The notes beneath the pieces were generated by a model, which searched no databases, was not told the origin of the DNA, and worked only from the letters and a program-made list of their open reading frames with translations. Made by a program: the position numbers and the translations under genes. From Variovorax ginsengisoli (GTDB lineage Bacteria; Pseudomonadota; Gammaproteobacteria; Burkholderiales; Burkholderiaceae_C), in NCBI RefSeq assembly GCF_030486595.1, contig NZ_JAUJZH010000002.1, positions 310,001 to 374,000 of the forward strand: a DNA stretch of 64,000 bases, given 5' to 3'. Shown here piece after piece: positions 9,146-18,421 of the stretch (its first letter is position 1; every line of letters begins with the position of its first letter).

Positions 9146-11245
9146 TTGTTGCGTACCCACCCGAAAAGCCGAATCGCCCTGTCCACAGCGCTGCTGCTGT
9201 CGCTCGCCGCCTGCGGCGGCGGGGGCGGCGGCAGTGGCGGCTTCCTGCCCACCGGCACCACCGCGGGCACCGGCTCGGGCACCACCGCCATCACCGGCGG
9301 CGATAGCGGCACCACGGCCGCGGCCAAGCTGAACGGCATCGCCGCCACCGGCGCCGCCTTCGCGGGCGCCAAGGTCACGGTGGTCGACCAGCGCGGCGTG
9401 ACGGTGTGCACCACCGAGACCGACGCCAAGGGCGCCTACGAATGCACCCTGCCGGCCGACACCAAGGCGCCGCTGGTGGTCACGGCCGCCCGCGACGACC
9501 TGACCCTCTACAGCACGACCGCCAGTGCCACCGGCGGCAACGTCAACGTCACGCCGCTCACGACCATCATCGTTTCGCGGCTGTCACCTGACGGCAATCC
9601 GGCCAGCCTGGCGGGTGCCATCGCGACCCGGCCCGACACCGTGACCGACAGCACGGTGAAGCAGCAGGTGGCCGAACTGGTCGCCGCACTGAAGCCGCTG
9701 CTGGCCCTGTTGGGCGACGCCGTCGACCCGATCAGCGGCGCCTTCGCGGCCGACGGCTCGGGCCACGACCGGCTGCTGGACTCGATCTCGGTCAGCGTGC
9801 GCCCCGACGGCGCGGGCGCCAACATCGAGATCACGGTCAAGGCCGTGCCCACGACCGAAGACGCCGTCCCGCTCTCGATCAGCTTCCGCAGCGACGCGAC
9901 GCTGCCGCCGCTGCCGCAGTCGGTTGCCACCGCGACGCTCGCGCCGGCCGGCGCCTCGCTGGCCGTGGCCTCGCTGTTCGACCGGCTGACCCAGTGTTTC
10001 GCGCTGCCACTGAGCAAGCGGGTCAACGCGGCCAACGACACCGCCGCCGCGACCGGCGGCCCGAGCGACGTCATCGCCCCCGAGTGCCGCACGTTGTTCG
10101 TCAACGATGATCCGGCCAGCTACCTGAGCAACGGCAGCAAGGTCGGCCGCAACGCCAACAACCAGGGCGCCTTCGCCGGCCTGTTCCGCCCCGGCGCGAC
10201 GGGCCTCAAGTACGACCGCGGCGAGCAGCAGTTCTTCCGTGCCAACGGCGACCAGGTGCTGAGCTACCGCACCACCGACAGCACCGGCGCGGTGCAGAAC
10301 CAGACCATCGTCGCGCGCGACGTCGGCGGCACCCTCAAGCTGATCGGCAACCAGTACAACTACTCGGTGAACGTCGCGCCGACCGTGCAGGACCGGGACT
10401 TCGTGAGCGCGCCCGCGTTCAACTACCTCAGCGTGTCCTACGACGTCACGATTCCGACGCAGACCAACGGTGCCGGCAGCGCGATCGACCACGTGGTGGT
10501 GAAGGCGCCGAACGGCATCAGCTACACCTACAAGCCGGGTGCCGGCAACGCCAACCTGCAGCTCGAGAAGGTCGACGGCAGCGGCTCGGCCACCACCACG
10601 CTGCTGCGCCTGGCCGCAGGCTTTCGTGATGCCGCCAGGTCGGGCAGCCCGTCGACGATCGAGCCCGGCGCCTACTTCCTTGCGCCGCAGCTGAGCGACG
10701 AGCAACTCCGGCTGCTGCCGGAGCAGGGCGCGTTCACGGTCGACTTCAGCTTCGCCGACGGCAGCACCGCGACCCAGACGCATCGCCTGATCACGCGGGT
10801 GCCGACCATCGCCGAGGCCCGGCTGGTGAAGTTCGCCGATCTGACGCCCAAGCTGCGCGACGAGATCAAGGGCATCGCACCGGCCCAGGCACTGGTCTTC
10901 GACGCGCCGAGCGCCAGCGAGCCGAGCCTGATCGACTTCAGCGCCGAAGGCGACCTGGACGGCTGGACCGTGCCCGAGGGCGCGACGGCCCCGGTCGCCC
11001 TCACGGCCTTCGGCGCTTCGTCGACCGGCGTGGCGTTCGAGGACCGGGTCGACTTCGCCAGCTCGGCGCGCAAGGCGAAGATCTACTGCTCGCAGGAGAG
11101 TCAGGCCGACGACCATTGCGGAACGATCAACACCTACTCGGTGTATGCCGCCGGCACCAAGGTCAACCTGTTCCAGCTCTCGGGCACCAGCGCCCAGCAG
11201 GTGCTGTACCTCAAGGGCTTCTCGACCAAGATCCCGGCTCCCTGA
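9146..11245 (+). CDS. Large secreted lipoprotein with a carboxypeptidase-regulatory-like N-terminal domain
   Basis: The 699-residue protein begins with a lipoprotein signal (ALLLSLAACGGGGGG; the Cys is followed by glycines and then a Gly/Thr/Ser-rich tether). An Ig-like carboxypeptidase-regulatory-type beta domain (about 60-130, with AKLNGIAATGAAFAGAKVTV and TDAKGAYECTLP) follows. The rest is a long beta-rich region of no recognised family with several cysteines. It is probably displayed on the outer membrane or in the periplasm. The start is TTG at 9146: GAGGAG sits 7 bases upstream and no suitable ATG fits. It appears monocistronic, with a strong terminator just after the stop. Confidence 0.75.
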   Translation: MLRTHPKSRIALSTALLLSLAACGGGGGGSGGFLPTGTTAGTGSGTTAITGGDSGTTAAAKLNGIAATGAAFAGAKVTVVDQRGVTVCTTETDAKGAYECTLPADTKAPLVVTAARDDLTLYSTTASATGGNVNVTPLTTIIVSRLSPDGNPASLAGAIATRPDTVTDSTVKQQVAELVAALKPLLALLGDAVDPISGAFAADGSGHDRLLDSISVSVRPDGAGANIEITVKAVPTTEDAVPLSISFRSDATLPPLPQSVATATLAPAGASLAVASLFDRLTQCFALPLSKRVNAANDTAAATGGPSDVIAPECRTLFVNDDPASYLSNGSKVGRNANNQGAFAGLFRPGATGLKYDRGEQQFFRANGDQVLSYRTTDSTGAVQNQTIVARDVGGTLKLIGNQYNYSVNVAPTVQDRDFVSAPAFNYLSVSYDVTIPTQTNGAGSAIDHVVVKAPNGISYTYKPGAGNANLQLEKVDGSGSATTTLLRLAAGFRDAARSGSPSTIEPGAYFLAPQLSDEQLRLLPEQGAFTVDFSFADGSTATQTHRLITRVPTIAEARLVKFADLTPKLRDEIKGIAPAQALVFDAPSASEPSLIDFSAEGDLDGWTVPEGATAPVALTAFGASSTGVAFEDRVDFASSARKAKIYCSQESQADDHCGTINTYSVYAAGTKVNLFQLSGTSAQQVLYLKGFSTKIPAP

Positions 11246-11289
11246 AGCAAGTCACTGCGCAGCCCTCCCAAGCTGCGCAGCCTCCAAGG

Positions 11290-11315
11290 CCCCGCCTTCG
11301 TGCGGGGTTTTTTTT
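11290..11315 (+). terminator. Rho-independent terminator after the large lipoprotein gene
   Basis: CCCCGC and GCGGGG form a perfect 6-bp stem with the loop CTTCGT, followed by eight T residues. It lies 45 bases after the lipoprotein stop. The T run ends 3 bases before the convergent permease stop. Confidence 0.9.
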
Positions 11316-11317
11316 GT

Positions 11318-12682
11318 CTAGTCGCGCGCGCGGCTCAGCAGCGCATACAGCAGGATGGCGCCGAAGGTCGCGGTGCCGATGCCGCCGAGGGCGAACTGGC
11401 CGAACTTGAGCGTGAAGTCGCCGGTGCCCAGGATCAGCGTGATCGCGGCCACGATCAGGTTCTTGTTCTGCGAGAAGTCGACCCTGTTGTCGACCCAGAT
11501 CTTGGCGCCTGCGACCGCGATCAGGCCGAACACCACGATGCTCACGCCGCCCATCACCGGCAGCGGGATCGCCTGCACCAGGGCGCCGAACTTGGGGCTG
11601 AAGCCCAGCACCAGCGCGATCAGCGCCGCCACCACGAAGATCGCGGTCGAATAGATCTTGGTCGCCGCCATCACGCCGATGTTCTCGGCGTAGGTCGTGA
11701 CGCCGGTGCCGCCGACCGCGCCGCTCACCATGGTCGCCACGCCGTCGCCGATGAAGGCCCGGCCCAGCATCGGGTTCAGGTCGCGCCCGGTCATGGCGCC
11801 CACGGCCTTCAGGTGCCCCAGGTTCTCGGCCACCAGGATGATCGCCACTGGCGCGATCAGCAGCATCGCGTTGACCTCGAACACCGGCTTCGAGAAGGTC
11901 GGCAGCCCGAACCAGGGCGCCGCCGCCAGCGCACCCAGGTCGATCGGCTTGCCGAGTCCCATGCCGTTGGTCAGCACGGCGTAGACCAGGCTGGCGGCGA
12001 TCAGGCCCATCAGGATCAGCAGCCGCTGCGCCATGCCGCGCGCATAGACCGCGATCAGGCCCACGCTGAGAAAGGTGACGGCCTGCATCCAGGTGTCGAA
12101 GCCGGTCGGCGCCATGTTCTTGATCGGCACGCTCGCCAGGTTGAGCCCGATCACCGCGACCACCGCGCCGGTCACCACCGGCGGCATCAGCCGCTCGATC
12201 CAGTGCACGGCGACGTCCTGCTCGACCTCTTCCACCTCGAGGCCTTCGAGCCCGCGCACCGGCGCCGCCTTGGTGCGGCGCTCGTTGGTGAAGGCCACGA
12301 GCACGCCGATCAGCAGGTAGACCGCGCCGCAGGCGATGATGCCGCCAAGCGCCACGCCCAGGTTGGGATTCGGCCCAGTGCCCGAATAGCCCGTGGCCGC
12401 GATCACCACCCCGATGAAGGCGAAGCTGGAGCCCAGGTAGCTCGGCACCCGGCCGCCCGTGATGAAGAAAAACAGCAGGGTGCCGATGCCGCTCATCAGG
12501 ATCGCGATGTTGGGGTTGAACCCCATCAGGATCGGCGCCAGCACGGTAGCGCCAAACATCGCGATCACGTGCTGCACGCCCATCGCGGCGGTTTGCGGCC
12601 AGGGCAGGCGCTCGTCGGGTGCGACGATGGTGCCCGCCGTGGCCGACACCTTGCGCCAGCGGGGCAGGTAGGAATCGCTCAT
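11318..12682 (-). CDS. NCS2-family nucleobase permease, uracil/pyrimidine type
   Basis: The 454-residue inner-membrane protein has about 14 hydrophobic segments. NCS2 landmarks are QHVIAMFGATVLAP near residue 37, the helix-8 region LLIAPVAIILVAENLGHLKAVG with its conserved glutamate, and GTGVTTYAENIGVMAATKIYS. These match the UraA/RutG branch, which imports uracil or other pyrimidines by proton symport. A slightly long hydrophilic loop (GLEGLEVEEVEQD, near 150) separates early helices. There are no pyrimidine-degradation genes next to it. The downstream end meets the convergent lipoprotein terminator. Confidence 0.88.
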   Translation of the reverse strand: MSDSYLPRWRKVSATAGTIVAPDERLPWPQTAAMGVQHVIAMFGATVLAPILMGFNPNIAILMSGIGTLLFFFITGGRVPSYLGSSFAFIGVVIAATGYSGTGPNPNLGVALGGIIACGAVYLLIGVLVAFTNERRTKAAPVRGLEGLEVEEVEQDVAVHWIERLMPPVVTGAVVAVIGLNLASVPIKNMAPTGFDTWMQAVTFLSVGLIAVYARGMAQRLLILMGLIAASLVYAVLTNGMGLGKPIDLGALAAAPWFGLPTFSKPVFEVNAMLLIAPVAIILVAENLGHLKAVGAMTGRDLNPMLGRAFIGDGVATMVSGAVGGTGVTTYAENIGVMAATKIYSTAIFVVAALIALVLGFSPKFGALVQAIPLPVMGGVSIVVFGLIAVAGAKIWVDNRVDFSQNKNLIVAAITLILGTGDFTLKFGQFALGGIGTATFGAILLYALLSRARD

Positions 12683-12735
12683 GGTCTTCTTCTCCTCGGT
12701 TGTTGTTCTTGGTCGGCGCGTGGGCCGGGGAGCGT

Positions 12736-13164
12736 TCAGCCGGCCTGCGGGGCCAGCACCGCCATGGTGATGCGCGAGACGCAGGTCAGGTCGCCGGCGT
12801 CGTTGTGCATGTCGATCTGCCAGACCTGCGTGGTGCGGCCGCGGTGCACCGGCCGCGCCGTGCCGGTGACCCAGCCCGAGGTGACGGCGCGGATGTGGTT
12901 GGCATTGATGTCCAGCCCGACCGCGCGCTGGCCCTCGGGCGCCGAGTAGTAGGCGCCGCAGGAGCCCAGCGTCTCGGCCAGCACCACCGAGACCCCGCCA
13001 TGCAGGATGCCGTAGGGCTGCACGGTGCGGTGGTCGACCGGCACGCGGGCGCTGATGGTGTCGTCGCCGATGGCGAGGAATTCGATGCCCAGCAAGGCCG
13101 TCGCGGTGTTCGCGTGGCTCCGGGTCAGGGATTCGATCGAGATGTCTTTCTTCCAGATGCGCAT
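12736..13164 (-). CDS. Hotdog-fold acyl-CoA thioesterase, YdiI/MenI-like
   Basis: The 142-residue protein matches PaaI/YdiI hotdog thioesterases. It starts MRIWKKDISIESL, with the core motif QPYGILHGGVSVVLAETLGS carrying the glutamate used as catalytic base, then GLDINANHIRAV and VWQIDMHNDAG. Relatives hydrolyse aryl- or acyl-CoA esters such as 1,4-dihydroxy-2-naphthoyl-CoA. No menaquinone genes are nearby, so a general CoA-thioester scavenging role is likely. The start at 13164 matches the family; the frame upstream to 13239 does not. It lies 53 bases downstream of the permease start on the same strand, the permease being transcribed after it. Confidence 0.85.
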   Translation of the reverse strand: MRIWKKDISIESLTRSHANTATALLGIEFLAIGDDTISARVPVDHRTVQPYGILHGGVSVVLAETLGSCGAYYSAPEGQRAVGLDINANHIRAVTSGWVTGTARPVHRGRTTQVWQIDMHNDAGDLTCVSRITMAVLAPQAG

Positions 13165-13269
13165 GAAAAGCTCCGTGTCGGGATTGTCAAAACTATAGCG
13201 ACAAGGTCGCACCGGCCCCCACGGCGTAAACGCGCCCATGGCTGACAGCGCCCGCGGCCGGGCCGGGCG

Positions 13270-14589
13270 ATGCTCGACGCCATGACCCGCCCCCTGCGAT
13301 GGATCACCGGCCTCGTCGCCGCGGCAGCGCTCTTGCTGGGCGGCGGCGCGCTGTTGCTCAACCTGTTGCTGCCCACCGATGGCGAACTGGCGGCGGAAGT
13401 CGGTGCCCGCTTCCAGAAGGCTTCAGGCATCGGGCTGACGGTCGGGTCGGCGCACTGGTCGCTGCGGCCCTCGCCGGTGGTCGTGCTGTCGAACCTGGCG
13501 ACCGAGCAGCCGGCACCGATCACGGCACGGCGGGTCGTCATCCGGCCGCAGCTGGCCGCGCTTTGGGGGCGCCGGATCGCGATCGAGTCGCTGGAGATCG
13601 AGGGCGCCGTGCTGCCGCGGGCCTCTGTGCGCGCCTTCCGCGGGCGCTGGAACGCGGAAGACGTTGGCGCGCCGGGCCTGCTGGCGGGCGCCGCCTGGAC
13701 CCTGGCCGAGGTGCCGCTGGCGCGCCTGCGCCTGCGCGACGTGGTCTGGATCGACCGCCGCGAGATCGCGCTGGCCTACGACGCCGACGTGCAGTTCGAT
13801 CCGGCCTGGCGCCCGCGCGAGGCCGACCTGCGGCGCGCCGGAGTCACGCCGCCGGCCCGCCTGCGGCTCGAGCGCGAAGGCGGACAGGACCGCTGGCGCA
13901 CGCTGATCGACATCGGCGGCGGCACGTGGAACGGCAGCACCGTGCTGCAGGTGCTCGACAACGGCCGCCTGCGCCTTGGCGCCGAGCTCGAGCCCCGGGG
14001 CGTCGACATCGTCGCGCTGCTGCGCAGCTTCGACCGCCACGCGGCGGTCGAGGGCAAGCTCGGCGGCCAGACCACGGTCGACGCCGAGGGCGCCGATGCC
14101 GGCGAACTGGTGCGGCGGCTGCACACCCGCACGCGCTTCACGATCGCGCCCGCGACGCTGAATGGCTTCGACTTCGCCAAGGCGGTGCGCAGCGCCGGCA
14201 TCAGCCGGGGCGGCCGCACTTCGCTCGACAGCCTCAGCGGCATCCTCGACACCCAGGCCGGCGAGGATGGCACGGTGCTTCGCTACAGCGCCGTCAAGGC
14301 CCGCTCGGGCCTGCTGACCGCGAGCGGCAGCGCCACGGTGCTGAACCGCCGGCTCGACGGCGAACTGGCGGTCGACGTGGTCGACGGCGTGGTCGGCGTG
14401 CCTCTCAAGGTGGGCGGCACGCTCGATGCGCCCGAGCTGTCGCTCACCGGCGGCGCACTGACCGGGGCCGCCGTGGGCTCGGCCGTGCTGCCGGGCGTCG
14501 GCACCGCGATCGGTGCCCGGATCGGCCAGCAGATGGAAAGGCTGTTCGGCGGCGACGACAAGAAGAAGGAGCCGGCCAAGCCGCGTTGA
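13270..14589 (+). CDS. AsmA-like membrane-anchored protein
   Basis: The 439-residue protein has an N-terminal signal anchor (ITGLVAAAALLLGGGALLLNLLL). An AsmA-type N-terminal region follows (GIGLTVGSAHWSLRPSPVVVLSNL, then RRVVIRPQLAALWGRRIAIESLEIEG) and an AsmA C-terminal block (FAKAVRSAGISRGGRTSLDSLSG through the repeated beta pattern). A glycine-zipper tail (GGALTGAAVGSAVLPGVGTA) ends the protein. AsmA-like proteins bridge the periplasm and are linked to phospholipid transport and outer membrane assembly. The protein is shorter than E. coli AsmA. The start could also be the ATG at 13282. Confidence 0.78.
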   Translation: MLDAMTRPLRWITGLVAAAALLLGGGALLLNLLLPTDGELAAEVGARFQKASGIGLTVGSAHWSLRPSPVVVLSNLATEQPAPITARRVVIRPQLAALWGRRIAIESLEIEGAVLPRASVRAFRGRWNAEDVGAPGLLAGAAWTLAEVPLARLRLRDVVWIDRREIALAYDADVQFDPAWRPREADLRRAGVTPPARLRLEREGGQDRWRTLIDIGGGTWNGSTVLQVLDNGRLRLGAELEPRGVDIVALLRSFDRHAAVEGKLGGQTTVDAEGADAGELVRRLHTRTRFTIAPATLNGFDFAKAVRSAGISRGGRTSLDSLSGILDTQAGEDGTVLRYSAVKARSGLLTASGSATVLNRRLDGELAVDVVDGVVGVPLKVGGTLDAPELSLTGGALTGAAVGSAVLPGVGTAIGARIGQQMERLFGGDDKKKEPAKPR

Positions 14590-14672
14590 TGGTGCGCTTC
14601 GACAGCGGCGAGAATCGCGCGGACGCAACGTCCGCGTCCCGTGCCAGCACCGCCCATCCCGAGGTTCCCGTC

Positions 14673-15065
14673 ATGCGCATCAGCAACTCTGTCTTCACGG
14701 AAACGATCTTCTGGCTGATGGTGGCTTTCTCGGTGGTGCTGCCGTTCACGCTCTACGGTGTGATGATCTTCAAGCAGGCGATCTCGCGCTGGACGGTGCT
14801 GGCGCTGGGTTTCTCGCTGGTCGCGATCGCGGCCGTCAACGTCTACTTCCTGCAGCGGCTGTCCAGCTTGGCCGCCGTCACGCCCTCGCTGGCGGACGAC
14901 GTGTTCTTCGTCTCGGAGATCCGGGTGGCGCTCTACCTGCTGCCAGCGCTGTTCGCCGGGATCGGCATCAACCTGATCTCGCACGTGCTCACCACCCACC
15001 TCACGGCCGCCGAACGGCGCTTCAGCGAAACGCACGCGGACAAGGACGAAGAGGCGGATGTCTAG
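14673..15065 (+). CDS. Small integral membrane protein of unknown function
   Basis: The frame encodes 130 residues starting MRISNSVFTETIFW, with three hydrophobic segments (about 11-32, 38-58 and 78-105) and a charged C-terminus (RRFSETHADKDEEADV). It is hidden inside a much longer spurious frame that begins in the AsmA-like gene, so automated calling may miss or mis-start it. The ATG at 14673 has GAGG about 8 bases upstream. It follows the AsmA-like stop by 83 bases on the same strand and may be co-transcribed. I do not recognise the family. Confidence 0.65.
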   Translation: MRISNSVFTETIFWLMVAFSVVLPFTLYGVMIFKQAISRWTVLALGFSLVAIAAVNVYFLQRLSSLAAVTPSLADDVFFVSEIRVALYLLPALFAGIGINLISHVLTTHLTAAERRFSETHADKDEEADV

Positions 15066-15085
15066 GGCGTGAACACGCCATGGGC

Positions 15086-16645
15086 TCAGCCGTAGCTCTT
15101 CTCGAGCTTGAACGCGCCCACCACCTGCGACAGGTTGCCGGCCTGCTCCTGAAGCGACTGCGCCGCGGCCGAGGCCTGCTCGACCAGTGCCGCGTTCTGC
15201 TGCGTCACCTGGTCCATCTGCGTGATCGCCTGGTTGATCTGCTCGATCCCCGAGGTCTGCTCCTGGCTGGCCGCCGTGATCTCGCCCATGATGTCGGTCA
15301 CCCGCTTGACGCTGTCGACGATCTCTTCCATCGTGCGACCCGCCTCCGCCACCTGTTTGCTGCCCTCTTCGACCTTCTCCACCGAGTCGCCGATCAAGGT
15401 CTTGATCTCCTTGGCCGCCGCCGCCGAGCGCTGCGCCAGGCTGCGCACTTCCGACGCCACCACCGCGAAGCCACGGCCCTGTTCACCGGCCCGTGCGGCT
15501 TCGACCGCCGCGTTCAACGCCAGGATGTTGGTCTGGAACGCGATGCCGTCGATCACGCCGATGATGTCCACGATCTTGCGGGAAGACGCGTTGATGGAGC
15601 CCATGGTGTCGACCACCTGGCTCACCACGCTGCCGCCCTTGACGGCGACTTCGGAAGCCGAGACCGCGAGTTGGTTGGCCCGCCGTGCGTTGTCCGCGTT
15701 CTGCTTCACCGTTGAAGTCAGCTCCTCCATCGAGGCGGCCGTTTCTTCCAGCGAACTCGCTTGCTCCTCGGTGCGAGACGACAGGTCCTGGTTGCCGGTC
15801 GCGATCTGCGTGCTGGCGGTCGACACGTTCGCGACTACGCCATGCACTTGCTGCAAGGACGTCTGCAGGGCCGTGCGCATGCCATCGATCGCGCGCAGCA
15901 GCAGGCCGGTCTCGTCCTTGGCGTAGCTGGCCTCGGCCGTGCCGCTCAGGTCCATCGCGCCGATCGCCTGGGCGGTGGCCTCGGCGCGGCGCAGGGGCCG
16001 CGTGATGCTGCGCGACAGGCCCCAGGCCAGCAGGCTTCCGAGCACCAGCGTGACCGCCGAGCAGACCATCAACAGGGTGGTGGTCTGCGCGCGCATGGCC
16101 TGGGCCCGCTCGGCGGCGGCGTCGAGGGCTGCGCGCTGCAGGTCGACCATCTGCTGGACACCGGCCAGGTAGTTGACCGAGGTCGGTTCGAAGCGCGAGG
16201 TGAAGACCCGTTCGGCGCCTTCGAGGTCGCCGGCGAGCTTGAGCTTGCTCACTTCCTCGCGGGCGGCCAGGTAGTCCTTGCGCAGCTCGCCGACCTTCTG
16301 GAACAGCGCCCGTTCCTCGGGCGCGGTCATCTGGCCTTCGATGAATTTCTGCAGTGCGTTGGTGTCCTTGATCGAGGCCGCGGTGGCCGGCGCGAAGTAC
16401 GCGATCAGGCTCGGATCGCTGCTCTTGGCGATCGCGGCGGCGCGCTGCACGCCCGAGTTGGTGTGGCGCAGCCAGTCCGAGCCGGCGCGCTCGGTCTTGA
16501 CGTTGTCGGTCACCATGCCCTCGATCTCGACGCCGAGCGCGCGCAGCTTCAGCACCGCGAACAAGCTGGTGGCGAGAAACAGGGTCAGGATGGCACCCAG
16601 CACGAGCGCCAGGCGCCTGCCTATCGAAAAATTGTTCAAGAACAT
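15086..16645 (-). CDS. Methyl-accepting chemotaxis protein
   Basis: The 519-residue receptor has a cytoplasmic start ([14 protein letters not shown]), TM1 at about 12-32, a helical periplasmic four-helix-bundle-type sensor (about 33-190), TM2 at about 190-212, a HAMP linker ([20 protein letters not shown]) and a long signalling coiled coil. The hairpin tip carries [20 protein letters not shown] followed by [12 protein letters not shown], the CheA/CheW contact region. Glutamine/glutamate methylation sites are plausible in the flanking helices. It has no C-terminal CheR-binding pentapeptide. The ligand is unknown. The start at 16645 is chosen from the family N-terminus; the frame runs on to 16738. 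Confidence 0.92.
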   Translation of the reverse strand: MFLNNFSIGRRLALVLGAILTLFLATSLFAVLKLRALGVEIEGMVTDNVKTERAGSDWLRHTNSGVQRAAAIAKSSDPSLIAYFAPATAASIKDTNALQKFIEGQMTAPEERALFQKVGELRKDYLAAREEVSKLKLAGDLEGAERVFTSRFEPTSVNYLAGVQQMVDLQRAALDAAAERAQAMRAQTTTLLMVCSAVTLVLGSLLAWGLSRSITRPLRRAEATAQAIGAMDLSGTAEASYAKDETGLLLRAIDGMRTALQTSLQQVHGVVANVSTASTQIATGNQDLSSRTEEQASSLEETAASMEELTSTVKQNADNARRANQLAVSASEVAVKGGSVVSQVVDTMGSINASSRKIVDIIGVIDGIAFQTNILALNAAVEAARAGEQGRGFAVVASEVRSLAQRSAAAAKEIKTLIGDSVEKVEEGSKQVAEAGRTMEEIVDSVKRVTDIMGEITAASQEQTSGIEQINQAITQMDQVTQQNAALVEQASAAAQSLQEQAGNLSQVVGAFKLEKSYG

Positions 16646-16757
16646 GGTCGTGATTCCAGAGGGGACGAAGGGAGAACGCCCAGGTATATCGGCAGCCCGC
16701 CGAAATACTTGAGGTCTCGCCCCGTCCGTCCGGATCACGCCCGTCGCGCGGCCCGGC

Positions 16758-17483
16758 TCAGAACTTGTAGGTGACCGCCAGGTACGGAACGATCGGATTC
16801 ACCTTCAGGCTCGACTCGCTGGTGGCGACCGGGAAGCCGCGGGCCGTGGTGGTCAGCTTGGCCGTGGTCTTGAGCGGGATGTACGAGACCGAGAAGGCCA
16901 TGCCCCAGTGCGGATCGAACTGGTAGGCGACACCGGCGTTGAACACCGCCGTGAACGAGCTGTCGAGCTTGGCCGTGGTCGCCGACAGGGCCGATGGCGG
17001 CAGGCCCAGCCGGTTGGCGAGCGCGCCCTGCAGGCCGGGCGTGAGCTTGACGTCGCTGTACCAGACGTAGGTCGCGCCAAGGCCGACGTAGGGGCGGAAC
17101 CTGGCTTCGCCGTCGTTGAAGTGGTACTTGGCCAGCAGGGTCGGGCTCCACTGCCTGGCTTCGCCGAGCTCGCCGATCGGGCCGAGCGTGCCTTCGCCCG
17201 AGAGCTTGAACTTCGGCGGCACGCCCATCACGCCTTCGACCGCCCAGTGGCTGTCGATGAAATAGGTGAGGTTGAGGCCGAGCGTATCGGAGGTGCCGAC
17301 GCTGGCGCCGGAGCCCGGCACCACGGCGGCGACAGGCGAGGTGAAAGTGAGGGGCTTGCTCGAGTCTTGCGGCGCGAAGTGCAGCCAGCCGGCACCGACC
17401 TGCCAATCGCCGGCCTTCTGGGCCAGGGCGCTGCCCGATCCGAGGGCGGCAAGGGTTGCGAGGGCAAGAAACTTCGTCTTCAT
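16758..17483 (-). CDS. OmpW-family outer membrane beta-barrel protein
   Basis: The 241-residue product has a signal peptide ([17 protein letters not shown]) and then an eight-strand barrel typical of OmpW. Landmarks are [13 protein letters not shown] at the start, [44 protein letters not shown] and [20 protein letters not shown], and the chain ends in the outer-membrane signature Phe (AVTYKF). OmpW forms a narrow hydrophobic channel for small nonpolar molecules and is often stress-regulated. The start ATG at 17483 gives the signal peptide directly. A shared motif lies about 80 bases upstream. Confidence 0.9.
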   Translation of the reverse strand: MKTKFLALATLAALGSGSALAQKAGDWQVGAGWLHFAPQDSSKPLTFTSPVAAVVPGSGASVGTSDTLGLNLTYFIDSHWAVEGVMGVPPKFKLSGEGTLGPIGELGEARQWSPTLLAKYHFNDGEARFRPYVGLGATYVWYSDVKLTPGLQGALANRLGLPPSALSATTAKLDSSFTAVFNAGVAYQFDPHWGMAFSVSYIPLKTTAKLTTTARGFPVATSESSLKVNPIVPYLAVTYKF

Positions 17484-17561
17484 TTGATGTCGTGTTGGAG
17501 TCGTAGTGGAAGGACTCCATAGGATAGATTGGCTGAGCGAGGGTTCACTTCGCAGTGTCAA

Positions 17562-17574
17562 CGCTGTAACAGTT
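17562..17574. promoter_or_regulatory. Second copy of the 13-base motif, upstream of ompW-type gene
   Basis: CGCTGTAACAGTT is identical to the copy at 9096-9108. It overlaps TGTCAA at 17556-17561, which on the minus strand reads TTGACA. That is a perfect -35 sequence for transcription towards the OmpW gene, although no good -10 was found at the usual distance. Confidence 0.3.
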
Positions 17575-17662
17575 TCGGAACTGGCGGCCAACCCTCAAGT
17601 TCTTCGACGATCTGTCGATAACAAGGCTGGTTCTCCAGGGATCTTCTAACCAGGGATCATTC

Positions 17663-17688
17663 GGCCCGCCTCGTGCGGGCCATTTTTT
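17663..17688 (+). terminator. Plus-strand terminator with no upstream plus-strand gene
   Basis: GGCCCGC and GCGGGCC form a 7-bp stem with loop CTCGT, followed by CA and six T residues. The T run fits plus-strand transcription only: the minus-strand continuation is not T-rich. Both flanking genes are on the minus strand. A short plus-strand transcript, possibly a small RNA, would have to start between about 17490 and 17640. Confidence 0.6.
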
Positions 17689-17746
17689 GCCCCGAAGGAA
17701 AGCCGCCCCGACTGGGCGGGGCGGGGCGGAGCGGGGGCGGGGCCGG

Positions 17747-18205
17747 TCAGACGCGCCGCTCGCCGCGGCCGGAACGGTGGCCGTCGCCATGCCGGGCCCG
17801 GGCGCCCTGGCGGAAAAAGGTCGCCCAGTCGCTGCGCTCGCGTACGGCGGCATCGATATCGACCGGCGCGTGCGACAGCGTGACCAACCGCAGCGCTTCT
17901 TCGTTGGGCAGCGGCCGGGTCTCGTACAGGAAGCGCAACTGGCAGTCGCCGGTGCTGATCGCGTCGCCGTTGGCCAGGGCGCGCTCGCGGATCCGCACCT
18001 TGTTGACGAAGGTGCCGTTGCGGCTGGCCAGGTCGGTCAGCACGAAGCGGTCGCCGGTCCAGTGGATCGCCGCGTGATGGCGGCTGACCCCCAGGCTGTC
18101 GATGTGGACCCCGCATGACGGGTCGCGCCCGATCGTGGTGATCGGGCCCTTGATGTTGACCTGCCGGACGCTTCCGTGGCGGGTCAGGACGATGAGTCTG
18201 GACAT
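17747..18205 (-). CDS. FHA-domain protein
   Basis: The 152-residue protein has a forkhead-associated domain over about residues 5-95 with the phosphothreonine-binding signature G26-R27, S41-R42-H43 and N63-G64 (motifs TTIGRDPSCGVHI, SRHHAAI, SRNGTFVN). FHA domains read Ser/Thr phosphorylation. The C-terminal third (to GDGHRSGRGERRV) is charged and of unknown fold. No Ser/Thr kinase or phosphatase gene is near, so the partner is unknown. The start at 18205 follows from the domain. The gene is divergent from the response regulator, with 216 bases between them. Confidence 0.88.
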   Translation of the reverse strand: MSRLIVLTRHGSVRQVNIKGPITTIGRDPSCGVHIDSLGVSRHHAAIHWTGDRFVLTDLASRNGTFVNKVRIRERALANGDAISTGDCQLRFLYETRPLPNEEALRLVTLSHAPVDIDAAVRERSDWATFFRQGARARHGDGHRSGRGERRV

Positions 18206-18421
18206 TTCAATCTCGTTGCTCGGTTGGTTGAGGTGATCGCATTTCGGCAATGCCGGGCGATTCCTGAAGTCAATCGAGTTCCGAAAACTGAGACTTAGGT
18301 CGCGCTCGCGAGGGTCCGGAGGCCGGGAGGGGCTCGCAATCGGTTGTTTCGTCCACTACGCTCGGCCCTTTCGGCGAATGTGTTCGCCGGAGCCATCCCG
18401 AGTGTCGGAAAGAACCTGGTA

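Noticed and set aside
11300-12949. Plus-strand frame antisense to the NCS2 permease
   Set aside because: Composition is an antisense artefact; the permease on the minus strand is clear.
17663-17688. Hairpin considered as terminator of the minus-strand FHA gene
   Set aside because: The minus-strand continuation is not T-rich; the T run fits plus-strand transcription only.
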